A stretch of 64,000 bases of DNA from Hysterangium stoloniferum (lineage: Eukaryota > Basidiomycota > Agaricomycetes > Hysterangiales > Hysterangiaceae): the NCBI GenBank assembly GCA_015178975.1, contig WHVD01000020.1, positions 558,001-622,000 on the forward strand, in the 5' to 3' direction. Position 1 is the stretch's first letter. Each line of letters begins with the position of its first letter. Positions 1-10,772 of the stretch are shown piece by piece. The translations under genes and the position numbers were made by a program. The notes under the pieces were generated by a model, which did not search any database, was not told the DNA's origin, and saw only the letters and a list, made by a program, of their open reading frames with translations.

Positions 1-84
1 CGAAAAGCTGGCCAACGGACAGTACCGGGCACCTCTATCGGATTCAGAAGGTAAGGTGCCTACTATGCCTCTCCTGCCACTAGG

Positions 85-375
85 ATGAAGAAACTTTTTT
101 CCAGTTCGTTAGGTCATGCTGAAACGCACTGTGTTAAGAGAAGGATGTTGGCTGACCTGCCCACGTCTCTGTTCACTCTCCCACAACTTCCATCGGATGC
201 CGGGGCGGTACCAAGGTGGCTAATGTTTCATCGACGACTCCAGTCGGCTCAAAGGGATCTTGCCCTAGCACTTGAGACATCAGCATGTTCAATACAAATG
301 CTTAGCAACGCTGAGAAAGGAAACTTCAAATTACTTCAGCAAATGTGTCGTTTACGTCAGGTAACGCTCTCGTAA
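85..375 (+). CDS. Small conserved ORF of unknown function (96 aa), P left arm
   Basis: ATG-to-stop ORF starting MKKLFSSSLGHAE and ending RQVTLS. It stays open in three of the four P arms seen (here, 2956-3246 minus, 36337-36618 minus) despite amino-acid changes, which mildly favours coding. The fourth arm (about 33305-33586) is degenerate. No domain or signal peptide is recognised. It lies directly downstream of the outer ORF ending in a conserved LLPLG stop (1-86 here), so it could also be a 3' UTR or a downstream exon. Confidence 0.3.
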   Translation: MKKLFSSSLGHAETHCVKRRMLADLPTSLFTLPQLPSDAGAVPRWLMFHRRLQSAQRDLALALETSACSIQMLSNAEKGNFKLLQQMCRLRQVTLS

Positions 376-752
376 GATATGAAATGTAATAATAACAAAT
401 AAATAAACACCAATTGAGAAGTCGAATTCGAACAGATGTCTTTTCTATGAGAAAGTCATATTTACCCTTTTCATCGTTCGCTTATTTGGAAGAGTTTTAC
501 GATGTGCGGTTGAGAGGTTAAAACAAGCTCGTTCACATAATCAACCATTCCACCAAACTAAAGAATGTCATAACGCAGAACGAGCGAGGCAACTCTAAAC
601 AACAATGTACTCCATCAATATTTCAAGACAGAAAGTGACTAGATCGAGAAGGTCAGCCTACGAATTCAAGTTAGAAGTATGAATCAAAGCCCACCTTTGG
701 ACCGAATATGTACATGGAAATTGCACCATATCTCGGCGTCGTAATTGAAATT

Positions 753-928
753 CTAGTAGTCCTTCAGACCCGGGCCTTCTTGGCGGGCTTCGTTCAAATC
801 TGCTTGCGTTTAGTCTAAGGCGGGACATCTCTTACGAGGAGAAATAACCCACTAGGAGAAGTGGGACTGGAAGAAACAAAGGGAAGGAGCAAAACGGCGA
901 GAATGACGGTGAAAACGGTCAATTGCAT
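753..928 (-). CDS. Putative 40-aa secreted peptide, two exons (P copy 1, left arm)
   Basis: Inferred exons on the minus strand are 928-853 and 799-753, separated by a 53 bp intron (852-800) with GT and AG ends and an ACTAAAC-type branch site 10 bases before the acceptor. The product begins MQLTVFTVILAVLLLPFVSSS, a classic signal peptide with an Ala/Ser-rich cleavage region, followed by a mature part of about 20 residues containing NLNEARQEG and ending KDY. The start has a good context (CCACCATGC) and a TATA-like GATATAAATAC lies upstream. Exon sizes, intron size and stop position are identical in the copies at 33964-34139 and 35784-35959, where the tail reads VPQRDY. If the intron is not removed the ORF stops after 37 codons. 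Function unknown; a secreted effector or signal peptide is possible. Confidence 0.5.
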
Positions 929-999
929 GGTGGCTGGTGGAGATACTTATCACAAATGGATCAACTGGGTTTATGTTGTATCAATGGGCTTTCTTGTAC

Positions 1000-2514
1000 T
1001 TAGTATTTATATCAAGTCAGAATCAGCTGAACACATAAGATACATTGTGCCATCGGGTTAGCTACCATTTGGGGGGATTCAGCACGCGTTCCCATGGAGT
1101 TGGGGTAAAAAATCGGCAGTTTAGTTTCCATTGACAGATTTCAATTGATGCAATTAATCCGTGGCATGGAAACGGCCGCCATTAAGGAGCCATCGAAGGA
1201 GGTACATTGGGGTGAGACACAGCACGTTACTAGCAACAATCTCACATTAAAATCACAAAACGCCGCATGGCAAAGCATGAATTACATTGATAGTGGCTGG
1301 GGCACACACAACAAATGGATTAGATCGGTTTTTCCTGCACTTATCACTTCTAACCAGAATTTCTCCATCTGGCCTGAGCCAAGGACCACATTATAAACAG
1401 TCATGGGGCATGGAGGACTATAAGCACCAGGAAAAGCGGGCTGCAGTAATAAATAAGCCTATTGTCATCCTGATGTTGAAAATAAAGTGTGAGAGGAAGA
1501 TTTCTTCAGAAGACAACTGAGTGCAACCGCTGATTCATACCCGCACGCCGCACCTTTCCCTCTCGCCTTTGGGAACGGATCTGATGCCGGACATTTTGTG
1601 TGATCCCCGCATGAAGTAGTGGTGATGGATACGTACAATGTATCTCCCGTGAAACTGATACACTGATACATACCTGCACGCCGGACACCATGAGACAGTC
1701 ATCGGGCACGGCTTGGCGGACTACAAGCCGGATGCAGGGATAATAAATGAGTGCAACCGCTGATTTATACCCGCATGCACCTTTCCTGGTTGCGAATCTG
1801 ATGCCGGACCTTTTATGGGTAGGTCACGGGCACCAATGGATCGTAATGTATCTCACGTGACCTCCACATCATTTCCGAGTGCCCCCTTCACGAGGAGCAC
1901 CGCCACACCCTCCGCACTGCCTCTCAAGACCTATCACTCCCCATTATCCTCGGCACCTACAAGGGCCTTGAAGCCCTACCTGAGTTCATTGCCGCCTCTG
2001 ATGCTTTCCGGAAAGCATAACCGGCCCACCATCCCTGCTCTTCCCCGCCCTACATTCGACCCTCTTGCCCATACCAACCAGCTACATACACATCCTGCCG
2101 CCCCCACCTACCATTAGGGTACTTTTCTCCCAGCCGCTATGCATCTTAGTTATCCGACGCCGTATATAAATGTATTAGAAAAAAAAAATGTATCTCACGT
2201 GACCCTGATTATTTCTTCACGCCCCACACGGCTTGGCGGACTATATAAGCATTAGGACAAGCCGGATGCATAGTAAGCTTCTTGCCATTTTGATGGCCGA
2301 AATTTCCTACCTGATATGAAAAATAAGGTGTGAGAAAAAAGATTTCCTCAGAAGAAAAAAAGACTGAGTGCAACCGTTGATTCATACTCGCACCCACCTT
2401 CCTCTCTCGCCTTCGGTGGCGAATCTGATGCCGGACCTTTTGTGTATAGGTCATGGACACCACATGAAGGAATCGTATTGGATACGTACAATATATCTTA
2501 CGTGAAGTTCAACT
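1000..2514. other. Central loop of P copy 1: degenerate repeats, no convincing gene
   Basis: Contains the TATA-bearing promoter of the minus-strand peptide gene (about 1000-1020) and then several diverged copies of a roughly 150-200 bp unit marked by CACGTGA, GGCATCAGAT and GGTTGCACTC-like words (about 1510, 1640, 1750, 1850, 2190, 2390). A second TATA motif (2241-2248, CTATATAAGC) precedes a conserved short reading frame starting MHSKLLAIL at 2266, which stops after 17 codons. Other short ORFs here are not preserved between P copies. Confidence 0.5.
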
Positions 2515-2529
2515 GATTTAACGCAAGCA

Positions 2530-2577
2530 GATTTGAACGAAGCCCGCCAAGAAGGCCCGGGTCTGAAGGACTACTAG
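2530..2577 (+). pseudogene. Orphan exon 2 of the secreted-peptide gene
   Basis: The intron end, acceptor and second exon (…NLNEARQEG…KDY, stop) are kept in the right arm, but exon 1 and the promoter are missing; the arm homology starts at about 2515, just inside the intron. The gene in this arm is therefore broken. Confidence 0.5.
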
Positions 2578-2955
2578 AATTTCAATTACGACGCCGAGAT
2601 ATGGTGCAATTTCCATGTACATATTCGGTCCAAAGGTGGGCTTTGATTCATACTTCTAACTTGAATTCGTAGGCTGACCTTCTCGATCTAGTCACTTTCT
2701 GTCTTGAAGTATTGAATGGAGTACATTGTTGTTTCGAGTTGCCTCGCTCGTTCTTCGTTATGACATTCTTTAGTTTGGTGGAATGGTTGATTATGTGAAC
2801 GAGCTTGTTTTAACCTCTCAACCGCACATCGTAAAACTCTTCCAAATAAGCGAACGATGAAAAGGGTAAATTTGACTTTCTCATAGAAAAGACATCTGGT
2901 CGAATTCGACTTCTCAATTGGTGTTTATTTATTTGTTATTATTACATTTCATATC

Positions 2956-3246
2956 TTACGAGAGCGTTACCTGACGTAAACGACACATTTGCTGAAGTAA
3001 TTTGAAGTTTCCTTTCTCAGCGTTGCTAAGCATTTGTATTGAACATGCTGATGTCTCAAGTGCTAGGGCAAGATCCCTTTGAGCCGACTGGAGTCGTCGA
3101 TGAAACATTAGCCACCTTGGTACCGCCCCGGCATCCGAGGGAAGTTGTGGGAGAGTGAACAGAGACGTGGGCAGGTCAGCCAACATCCTTCTCTTAACAC
3201 AGTGCGTTTCAGCATGATCTAACGAACTGGAAAACAGTTTCTTCAT
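2956..3246 (-). CDS. Small conserved ORF of unknown function (96 aa), P right arm
   Basis: Inverted copy of the ORF at 85-375 with one residue change (SLDHAE for SLGHAE). Open from ATG to stop. See the entry at 85 for the reasons for and against coding. Confidence 0.3.
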   Translation of the reverse strand: MKKLFSSSLDHAETHCVKRRMLADLPTSLFTLPQLPSDAGAVPRWLMFHRRLQSAQRDLALALETSACSIQMLSNAEKGNFKLLQQMCRLRQVTLS

Positions 3247-3795
3247 CCTAGTGGCAGGAGAGGCACAGTAGGCACCTTACCTTCTGAATCTGGTAGAGGT
3301 GCCCGGTGCTGTCCGTTGGCCAGCTTCTCGAAACAAAGCGATGAAATAGAAGAACAAAGAGAATCAAATTTCGAAGACATACCAGTGGATCGTTTACCAA
3401 CACGCATTTACTCCTCAAATATACAGTCCTCACAATTCTCGCTTTCTGTCCCTAACAAGGGATGTGCCGTTCGATCCAATCTCCGTCATACCGCCGTCGT
3501 CAAACGGGTACCAAGGAACGGGATTCGGGGACATCTTTGTATCTGGTGTCCTTGTAGGGTTGATGCAAGGAAGAAGGTAGGGGTCGATCACGTAGGAAAC
3601 ACCGAATTACGGTGGGAGGCGCTTGAGCAGTTGGCGGTGGACTCGGTGAGTGGGAATTGAACGGCGTGAAAGAAATTCAAACGGACACAAGTGCTACAGC
3701 AACAAAGGATATGGGCAGAAGAGAAGGGGCATTGTATTAGACATAAACTCATAATATTCGCTTTAGAAACGGACTCTACGCGGCGAGTACTCATA

Positions 3796-4273
3796 GCCTT
3801 GTATACAATATGATGTGATCACATGAAAAGACTCATGTGGACGGAATAGAAGAGCAATGTGGCATGGAACAACTGAATGGCAAAAGGTTATGCCAAAGTA
3901 GCAGTGTTAAGGTGGGAAAGGGGAAACAAGGATGGAGGACCAAAATGTCATTATGTACTTAACCAGCACATTCATGTGGCATATTTTATATCTTTGACAT
4001 GACCTTTTGTAGACTCCTGCATTTATTCAACAGAAGCTGATACCTTCAATAGTCTCTCACATGAAGATCTGGAGTGAGCTCAGGTGACTGGTGGGTATGT
4101 CAATTCTCTTGATAGCTTCTTATCCCTTTTCTGCCTTTCTCATGACTGTGAGTGATTTAAGCCATTTCTCAAATCAATAAGTATTGAACCCATTCATTCT
4201 TATTAGTGTTGAAGCTCTGAAAATAATTCATGAAAACACAGAGGTATACACATAATGGTACAGGCATTCCAGT
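3796..4273. repeat. P flank repeat, copy 1
   Basis: Matches 37166-38050 in direct orientation, apart from a 409 bp block present only there (37353-37761). It ends abruptly at 4274, where an LTR-like sequence begins. No gene is visible. Confidence 0.7.
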
Positions 4274-4716
4274 TGTTAGGACCAGAAAACCCACTGGGCT
4301 CTGGACCGCATCCTACATGCACTTGACTCTCTATACCAGGTTATAGCTAACTAGAAACCCTGCTGGCATCTGGACCCTGCCTTATATGCACCTGACTATA
4401 TGCCCACCAAGTTGAAGTTCACAACTGGACAACCTGCTGGGACCCATGCACATTAAACCTGTCTATATCTGACTCCATTCCACACACCAGTCACTGGACT
4501 CCACTTAGACAACCTGTCAGCTCACTAACTGAGCTCTGCTCCTGTTATGGTCAAATGACCTGTCATGTTTTGGACTCTGCCCCCATACCATTCCATCCCT
4601 AACACCTAGTTTGGTGTTTATTTGTCCTGATTTATGTTTACTTGTTTAGACTTTTATTATTACTGGATCTAGTATTGCATACATTCCACAGTCTATATAG
4701 TCTAGCTGATGTTTGT
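4274..4716 (+). repeat. Old LTR fragment related to LTR family N
   Basis: Starts TGTTAGGACCAG and follows the layout of the N LTR (41116-42171) at low identity: runs of phrases resembling AAAACCC, CTGGACC, TCAGTTA…GAGC and CACAGTCTATATAGTC. It is cut by the G1 5' LTR at 4717. An inverted copy with the same junction lies at 31468-31904. Confidence 0.55.
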
Positions 4717-5056
4717 TGTAAGGGAGTGAGACTCCCTACAGTGTGATCTTGTCATCAATATGTGTGATGTCATGCATCCTATTGTGTTGAGCCCTCCATT
4801 GTTTTTCTTTATCCCATTGTCCTTCTTTTTCCCATTGTCCTTCTTTTTCCCATTGTCCTTCTTTTTCCCATTGTCCTTCTTTTTCCCATTGTCCTTCTTT
4901 TTCCCATTGTCCTCAACATGTGCTTTTGTTCTTTAAAGATTGTGCCACTCATAGTTTTGCTGTATATAAAGTCTCCCAAGTTCCCTAGAATATCATCAGA
5001 TTTTACTCATCTTTTTACATTAGATATTTTGTGCTCACAGCACAACATATCTTACA
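4717..5056 (+). repeat. 5' LTR of gypsy element G1, copy 1
   Basis: Begins TGTAAGGGAGTGAG and most likely ends CTTACA at 5056, giving matching inverted termini and 340 bp. The counterpart of copy 2 (31092-31467) is 376 bp; the difference equals two 18 bp minisatellite units. The bases after the end, TATCGGAGCC, could be a primer-binding site lacking the usual leading TGG, which is inference. Confidence 0.7.
4796..4913 (+). repeat. 18 bp minisatellite inside the G1 LTR
   Basis: About six copies of a unit reading CCATTGTCCTTCTTTTTC. Copy 2 has about eight units (31233-31390, reverse complement) and the truncated 3' LTRs have three to four. Copy number is therefore variable between G1 copies. 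Confidence 0.85.
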
Positions 5057-5139
5057 TATCGGAGCCCCCACACTTTGTCGAACCCTTCCTCCTTAAAGAT
5101 TAAGGAGTCTTCTTTTATCTGTAAACAATTCCTCCCAAA

Positions 5140-7035
5140 ATGAAATTAAAGCTGGCCCTGCCACCTTGCACTCTTCGCTCTCGTGAATGTGCCACCACTT
5201 CCATTCCTCAACATCCACTGACCCCCTCCCCTCTTCATCAATCCTCTTCCCTTCCAATAATTGACCCCAGTAACTCTCCACCTCTTTTACCTTCCAAACT
5301 GTCAGCTTCCCCCTCAAACATCTCCTCTCTCATCCATCCCTCCAGTCCAGAGTGCCAGGACAACCGTTCACAGCCTGATCTGTCTGTGGCACCTTTGAAT
5401 AGTTTCCCCATTGTTCGGACTGCACTCCCCTCATTCCAGCTTTGTCCAGCAGTGTTCCCTTCTTCTCCAGCCTCTATTCCAAATCTTGCCTCCCTGCAGT
5501 TACTCCCCCTGGCCCTTCCCATTTCCAGCCCACACCCTATGGCTACTGTCCTGACTGGAAAAGGTGCCATGCCTACTCCTGGCTCTAACTGGGCTCCAAA
5601 AATGTTTGATGGAAATGAAGATGATATTGAGGAGTTTTTGGAGCAGTTTGAAAATTGTGCTGACAATGCACAACTCCCAGACTGTGAAAAGGTCACCTTT
5701 TTATTCCATTACCTTTCCAGGCAGCAGTGGGATGTCTTCAAAACATTTGAGGGCTATTCTCCAGTGGACTGGCCTACCTTTAAAGCTGCCATTGAAGATG
5801 CTTTTGAGGGTGCCTTGACGGAAAAGTGTTATATACGGCAGTCCCTCATGCGGCTTACACAGAAGCACTCCAGCCAGTCTATTGACCGATGCTGAACTCC
5901 GTACTTATAAGTTGAGTTTTCAGGCAATTTCCCATTACCTCATTTCTGAGAACATCATCACTGCTGAGGAATGTGACCATTATTTCTGGTTTGGTTCCAT
6001 GAGGATACCAGGCAAAAGCTCGAGCAACGGCTATCGATGACCCACCCAAATCACCCCTGCACAAAGCCATATGATTGGCAACATGTCTTCAGTGCTGGAA
6101 AGTACATATTTGATGTCAACACTTTCGATAGGAGTCCACCAGAGGGCTTCAACACTCCTGTCTCTCCCTCTGTATCTAGGCCCCACGGAGCCTCTTCTGA
6201 CACCACAGTTGTCACTCGAGCCATCACTCTCCCTCTGAGTTCACACCACCTTTCCAATGATTTGCATGCCCTTCTAAAATGCCTGGAGTCTCTTACTGTC
6301 CATGACAAAGACTATGCAATGACATATGCTCGTTTGTACACCACATTCCCCCTTGTTGCAAAGTTTGTTCCTGTCCCTGTGTCTGCCTCCAGTCCTCCTC
6401 AGGTTACTCAAGCCTCTATGGATCCACCAGTTTGTCTCTTTTGCAAAGATCCTACCAATGTCCATTGGTCTCGACATTGTCCTATTGGCCAGGAGTACTT
6501 GCATGCTGGTAAAGTTACCATTGTTGAGGGCTTCTGGCACTTGCCTAATGGCAGCCAGTTGCCAAATCATCCACGGGGCATCAAGTTCGTCGTTGACCAG
6601 GAACAGGCTTGTATTTCAGCAAGTAATCCAGCTTCATCACCTGATCAAACCACTGCCCTGTTCTTTGAAGTATCTCCAGCTGTACAGCCCCCCTTAGTGA
6701 CGATGGCAAGTTTCATTGAGGAAGTTGTTGACAACCATGTTCCTGTTGAGGATGATTTGACCTCGGATCCGCTTGCTTTGGCTAACTACAAGGGTCGGAC
6801 CAGTCCTCCTACAACCTCCCCATCCAGTGCCGAGCCATCCAGCAATGTCCCAGCATCTTCCACTGATAGGAAGCCTCCACAATTCCACGACAAAGCGAAA
6901 ATTGAAGATGCAGGTATTGCACAGCAGGTGTTTGAGAGAATGATGGATGTGTCTTTTTCTGTTTCCCATGGTGAGATTCTGGCCTTGGCACCAGAAGTGC
7001 GAAAGCTTTTTGTGGATGGTTGTAAAATCAACTGA
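5140..7035 (+). pseudogene. G1 gag (frameshifted), copy 1
   Basis: Starts at ATG 5140 (MKLKLALPP). A proline/serine-rich N-terminal third is followed by a retrotransposon-gag-like domain around MFDGNEDDIEEFLEQFENC (5602 onward). The first frame stops at about 5895; the conserved sequence resumes in another frame near 5890 and runs to a stop at 7035, including a cysteine motif around VCLFCKDPTNVHWSRHC near 6430 that resembles a gag zinc knuckle. One frameshift thus splits gag. It would form the capsid of a Ty3/gypsy retrotransposon. Confidence 0.75.
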
Positions 7036-7092
7036 ATCCCCATATTTTCTGCACCATCACAAGCCCCTGCCCCTCCTGCCGTCTCCACATCT

Positions 7093-9413
7093 TTGCTTTC
7101 TCAAGCAGCACCACTCCATTCTGCCACGATTATGGAATTGGACATTAAAATTCAGGAAACATTTTCAGAGGTGGGGCTTTATGACCCCGGTTCAGAACTT
7201 GTTTGTGTCAGCGAAGTGGCTGCCAAAGGTATGGCACTGCCATTTAGCACAGATCTAAAGCTTAACATGCACAATGCAAATGGTGGCATTTGTACGACCT
7301 TTGGCATCATCGAAAACTTGCAGCTTATGATTGGTGGCATTGCAATCAGTGTTCACACGTGGATCATTCAAAATGCACCTTATCATCTTCTTTTAGGGCG
7401 CCCCTTCCAGATCTCTGCAAAAGCTGACACAGAGGACATTGGTGAGATGTTGTTGCTTCAGGACCCTCACGACCTGGGTTTAAGCTACATGTTCCCATGT
7501 GACCGCATGTGCATCCACCAAATGTTCCAGGACCATCCTCGGATTTATTACTTGCTAATGAACACACATGTCTGCCTACCATTCCTTCATTATCGGAGCT
7601 CCTCTTATCCCTTTCCACACAGCTTCCTACTGGCAACCTGCCCGGGCTCCTCTCGGTCCAGTCTCATTTTGCTGAGCTGTATTTTTGCCAGACTTATAGT
7701 CTCTCTTCACCCACTTTAGCACTGAAATACAAGCTGGTTGCAAGGAAGGTCCATCCAGTCCCTACAACGATGCCTGAAGATGCAGTGCCAAAGCGGCGAT
7801 TTTCTGATAACCCTCTCGACTCCTTGCCCACTGTCTCCCCCACTCCACCTGACATTGTGACTTCTGGCTCATGGCTTACTGAAGACCGATGGGGGGAGCT
7901 CAAGGTTGACAGAAACTTCCTCACTGCAGAAGAATTGAAGTTCGCATTCCAGGATCTCATCAGCAATGAGTTGGCCTTGGCCTGGGACGACTCTGAATGG
8001 GGGACATTCTGCATGGATTATTTTGACCCAATTATTATTCCAACCATTGAACACGAACCTTGGACACTCAAGAATATTCCAATCCCACTTGGAATCAAAG
8101 AGGAGGTAATTCAGTTTATCAAAAAGAAGATATCGAGTGGTGTTTATGAGCCATCTGGGTCATCTTATTGGTCTCGGTGGTTTTGTGTGCCCAAGAAGAA
8201 TGGAAAGTTTCGCATTGTTCACGACTTGCAGCCACTTAACGCGATCACGATCAAAGATGCTGGCATCCCACCTAACATCGAGCCTTATGCTGAGCACTGT
8301 GCTGGACGCTCTATTTACATGTTAGGTGACTTGTATGTTGGATACGATCATGCGCTGCTAGCCGAACAGTCCCGCGACCTCACAATGTTTCAAACCCCCC
8401 TCGGGCCGCACCATCTTACATGCCTTCCTATGGGCTGGTCCAACTCAGTCTCTATTTTTCAGGGCCATGTTACCTTTATTTTACAGGATGAAATGGCCAT
8501 TGCCCCACCCTTTCTTGACAATATACCTGTATTGGGGCCTACGACTCGCTACGAACTACAGGATGGCAGTTATGAAACCATTCCGGAAAACCCTGGCATT
8601 CGTCATTTTGTCTGGGAACATTTTCAGGATGTTAACCGCATTTTTCACAGGATCAGGCACACTGGAGGGACTTTTTCAGCCAGCAAACTATACATTGGCA
8701 TGCCAGAAGTTAATATTGTCGGCCACACATGCAATTACGATGGCCACATTCCTGACCAGGCACGGATCTCTAAAATTCTTAATTGGCCCCCCTGTGAGAA
8801 TCTCACCGAAGTCCGAGGATTTTTGGGCACCTGTGGAGTCATCCAAATTTTTATTGACCAGTTCACTGAAATTTCTCGTCCACTGATCTCACTGACACGA
8901 AAAGACCTGCCTTTCATTTGGGATGAGCCACAGCAAAAAGCCATGAATTTACTCAAGAGAGCCATTATGTCAGCACCCACCCTCGTTCCCCTCGATTATG
9001 CATGTGGGAGATCGATCATCGTAGCCATTGACTCTTCAAATATCGCTGTGGGATGGATCATCTATCAGTTGGATGAAAAGGACCGGCGCAGGCCTTCCCG
9101 GTATGGTTCTATCACGTGGAACGACTGCGAGTCTTGTTATTTGCAGCCAAAACTCGAGCTCTACAGTGTTTATTGTGCATTAAGAGCCCTCAGGATCTAT
9201 CGTATTGGACTTCCTTCTTTCCAGCTCGAGGTTGACGCTAAATACATCAAGGGAATGCTCAATAACCCCGACATTCAGCCAAACAATGCTATGAACCGCT
9301 GGATCGCAGCAATTTTGTTTTTATGTTTCAGCTTGTCCATGTGCCTGGAAAGGATCACACTGGACCTGATGGGTTATCCAGGAGATGGGTACCGAAGGAG
9401 ATGTCGAGGATAG
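7093..9413 (+). pseudogene. G1 protease, reverse transcriptase and RNase H, copy 1
   Basis: The aspartic-protease-like part lies at 7093-7500 (YDPGSE in place of the usual DTG/DSG, then LLLGRPF). After a frame change, 7509-9413 encodes RT (FCVPKKNGKFRIVHDLQPLN, LPMGWSNS) and RNase H (VAIDSS, KLELYSVY, LEVDAKYIKGML). The RT catalytic motif, normally x-D-D, reads FLDNIPV: the second Asp codon at 8520-8522 is AAT. Past about 9315 the conserved HVPGKDHTGPDGLSRR is in a second frame and the integrase in a third, so two more frameshifts exist. Identical breaks occur in copy 2. Confidence 0.85.
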
Positions 9414-10234
9414 GGATGATGGGTGGATGGATGATGTGTTAGGATTGGGATTGTGGGTTAACAGCTGGATGGATCAGGACAGGTATTTCGGGAATGACTT
9501 TGTGGTGCTAAGCCCACCCTCCCCTCTTGCAGCGTTTTCATTCAATCAATCAGCTGGCACTCCCGCTATTGACATGCCATGTACTCAAGCTGAAATCTTT
9601 ATGGACTCACAACTTCCCCTCATATTCGACTTTCTTTCTACCACTCAAAAGCCATCAGGACTATCCGATGAAGCCACAAAGCAATTTATTAAAAGGTCAA
9701 TGCTTCTTTTTTGTCAGGGACAGGAAGCTCTGGCACATCATAGTCCAGGAATGCATAGGCTTGTTGTTTTGGATATTGAAAAGCGTCTATCTCTCATTTC
9801 TCAGGCTCATGATCAGCTCGGACACAAACAAGCATTTTCTACTCGCAGGAATTTGTCGAACCGTTTTTGGTGGCCAGGACTCGATCATAACATAGTGTGG
9901 TTTGTCAAGACATGTCATGAATGTCAACTACATAACACCCAACATGTCTTTATCCCGCCTACCGTCGCAACTCCCGGCTCCCTCTTCCAGCACGCACACC
10001 TCGACACTATGCACATGCCGAGGGCGTCAGGTTTGCAGTACATTGTTCAGGGTCGCTGTTCTCTACCTTTGTATCCGGAGTTCAAGATGCTGGCACAAGA
10101 AACGGTGGCAACACTGGGAAAATTCATATTTAATGATATTCTCTGTCGCTGGGGTGTGCTCTCGGAAATCATCACTGACAATGGCACTCCTCTTATTGCA
10201 GCATTGGATTGGCTAGCTACGAAGTATCACATTC
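9385..10234 (+). pseudogene. G1 integrase N-terminal part, truncated, copy 1
   Basis: Carries the HHCC zinc-binding region (HDQLGH … CHECQLHN) and the first two catalytic Asp regions (HLDTMHM, IITDNGTP). It is cut at 10234 by a copia LTR at a CATTC target, removing the glutamate region and the C terminus. The reading frame then runs into LTR sequence. Confidence 0.8.
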
Positions 10235-10463
10235 TGTTGAGGAAGAGAGACACCACATATACTTGTATATGCACTAGGGACGATCGAATCTGAAATCAGG
10301 CAAACGAATATTTCTTTTGCCGCCATCACATCCTCTGTTCTAATCACAGTCACATTGACTGTCACACACATATATATTGGGCATCAATTATAGTTTTGCC
10401 TCAGTCCATCATACTACAAATATACGAGACTGAGAACTACATTCTAGGGTATCACTTTCAACA
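10235..10463 (+). mobile_element. Copia LTR inserted in G1 integrase, copy 1
   Basis: 229 bp, TGTTGAGG…TTTCAACA, nearly identical to the two LTRs of the copia element at 46466-53873 and inserted at the same G1 position. It is followed at once by GGTTATGGGCC, matching the anticodon arm of initiator tRNA-Met, the primer used by copia-type elements. Confidence 0.85.
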
Positions 10464-10772
10464 GGTTATGGGCCTATTGTGTCCCTATTGAAATCACCTA
10501 TCACAATACCTTTTCTGGCATCTTGAGGCATTCTTCTTCGTCTACAACATGTCCAACCCTCCAGCGATCACCCCCTTATCCATCCCTCTCTTGCGAACAT
10601 CCCTTACTTATACAGAGGCTAAACTCGACAAGTCCGAAGGAAATTATAAGGAGTGGTACCGCAGTGCAAAACACTACCTTACAATTACAGGGTTAATCTC
10701 CTATGCCCTTGGCACTGTCCCCATCCCAAAATTGGAACTCCAACGATGGCCTTACCCATGTGCTTTTCCTCG
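10464..10772 (+). pseudogene. Copia gag fragment, copy 1
   Basis: ATG at 10549 opens MSNPPAITPLSIPLLRTSL. Compared with 46780 onward it keeps the CGA arginine codon that is TGA in the other copy, but has a 22 bp deletion (between CCC repeats) after GTVPIP, shifting the frame. It ends at the X LTR. Confidence 0.75.

Larger units (their letters stand above)
1..3795. repeat. Palindromic repeat P, copy 1 (left end outside window)
   Basis: Bases 1 to about 815 are repeated in reverse complement at about 2515-3331; matching points such as the 96-codon ORFs at 85-375 and 2956-3246 add to a constant sum of 3331. The right side continues to about 3795 with sequence whose partner lies before the window. 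The same unit recurs at 32725-37190. Arms carry small ORFs (see separate entries); the centre holds degenerate tandem units. Ends show no clear transposon termini, so it may be a duplicated host locus rather than a mobile element. Confidence 0.8.

Noticed and set aside
861..1061. 66-codon plus-strand ORF
   Set aside because: Lies opposite exon 1 and promoter of the secreted-peptide gene and is not conserved as a protein between copies.
1815..2117. 100-codon ORF (MGRSRAPMDRN)
   Set aside because: Not preserved in P copy 2, low-complexity Pro/Ser composition, and no promoter or splice support.
5238..5696. Minus-strand 152-codon ORF over G1 gag
   Set aside because: Shadow of the gag frame, present only because of the Pro/Ser-rich plus-strand composition.
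9330..9345. Intron ending TTTCAG at the RNase H-integrase junction of G1
   Set aside because: TATGTTTCAG resembles an acceptor, but no donor gives a frame joining to HVPGKDHTGPDGLSRR, and a second shift is still needed; frameshifts explain it better.
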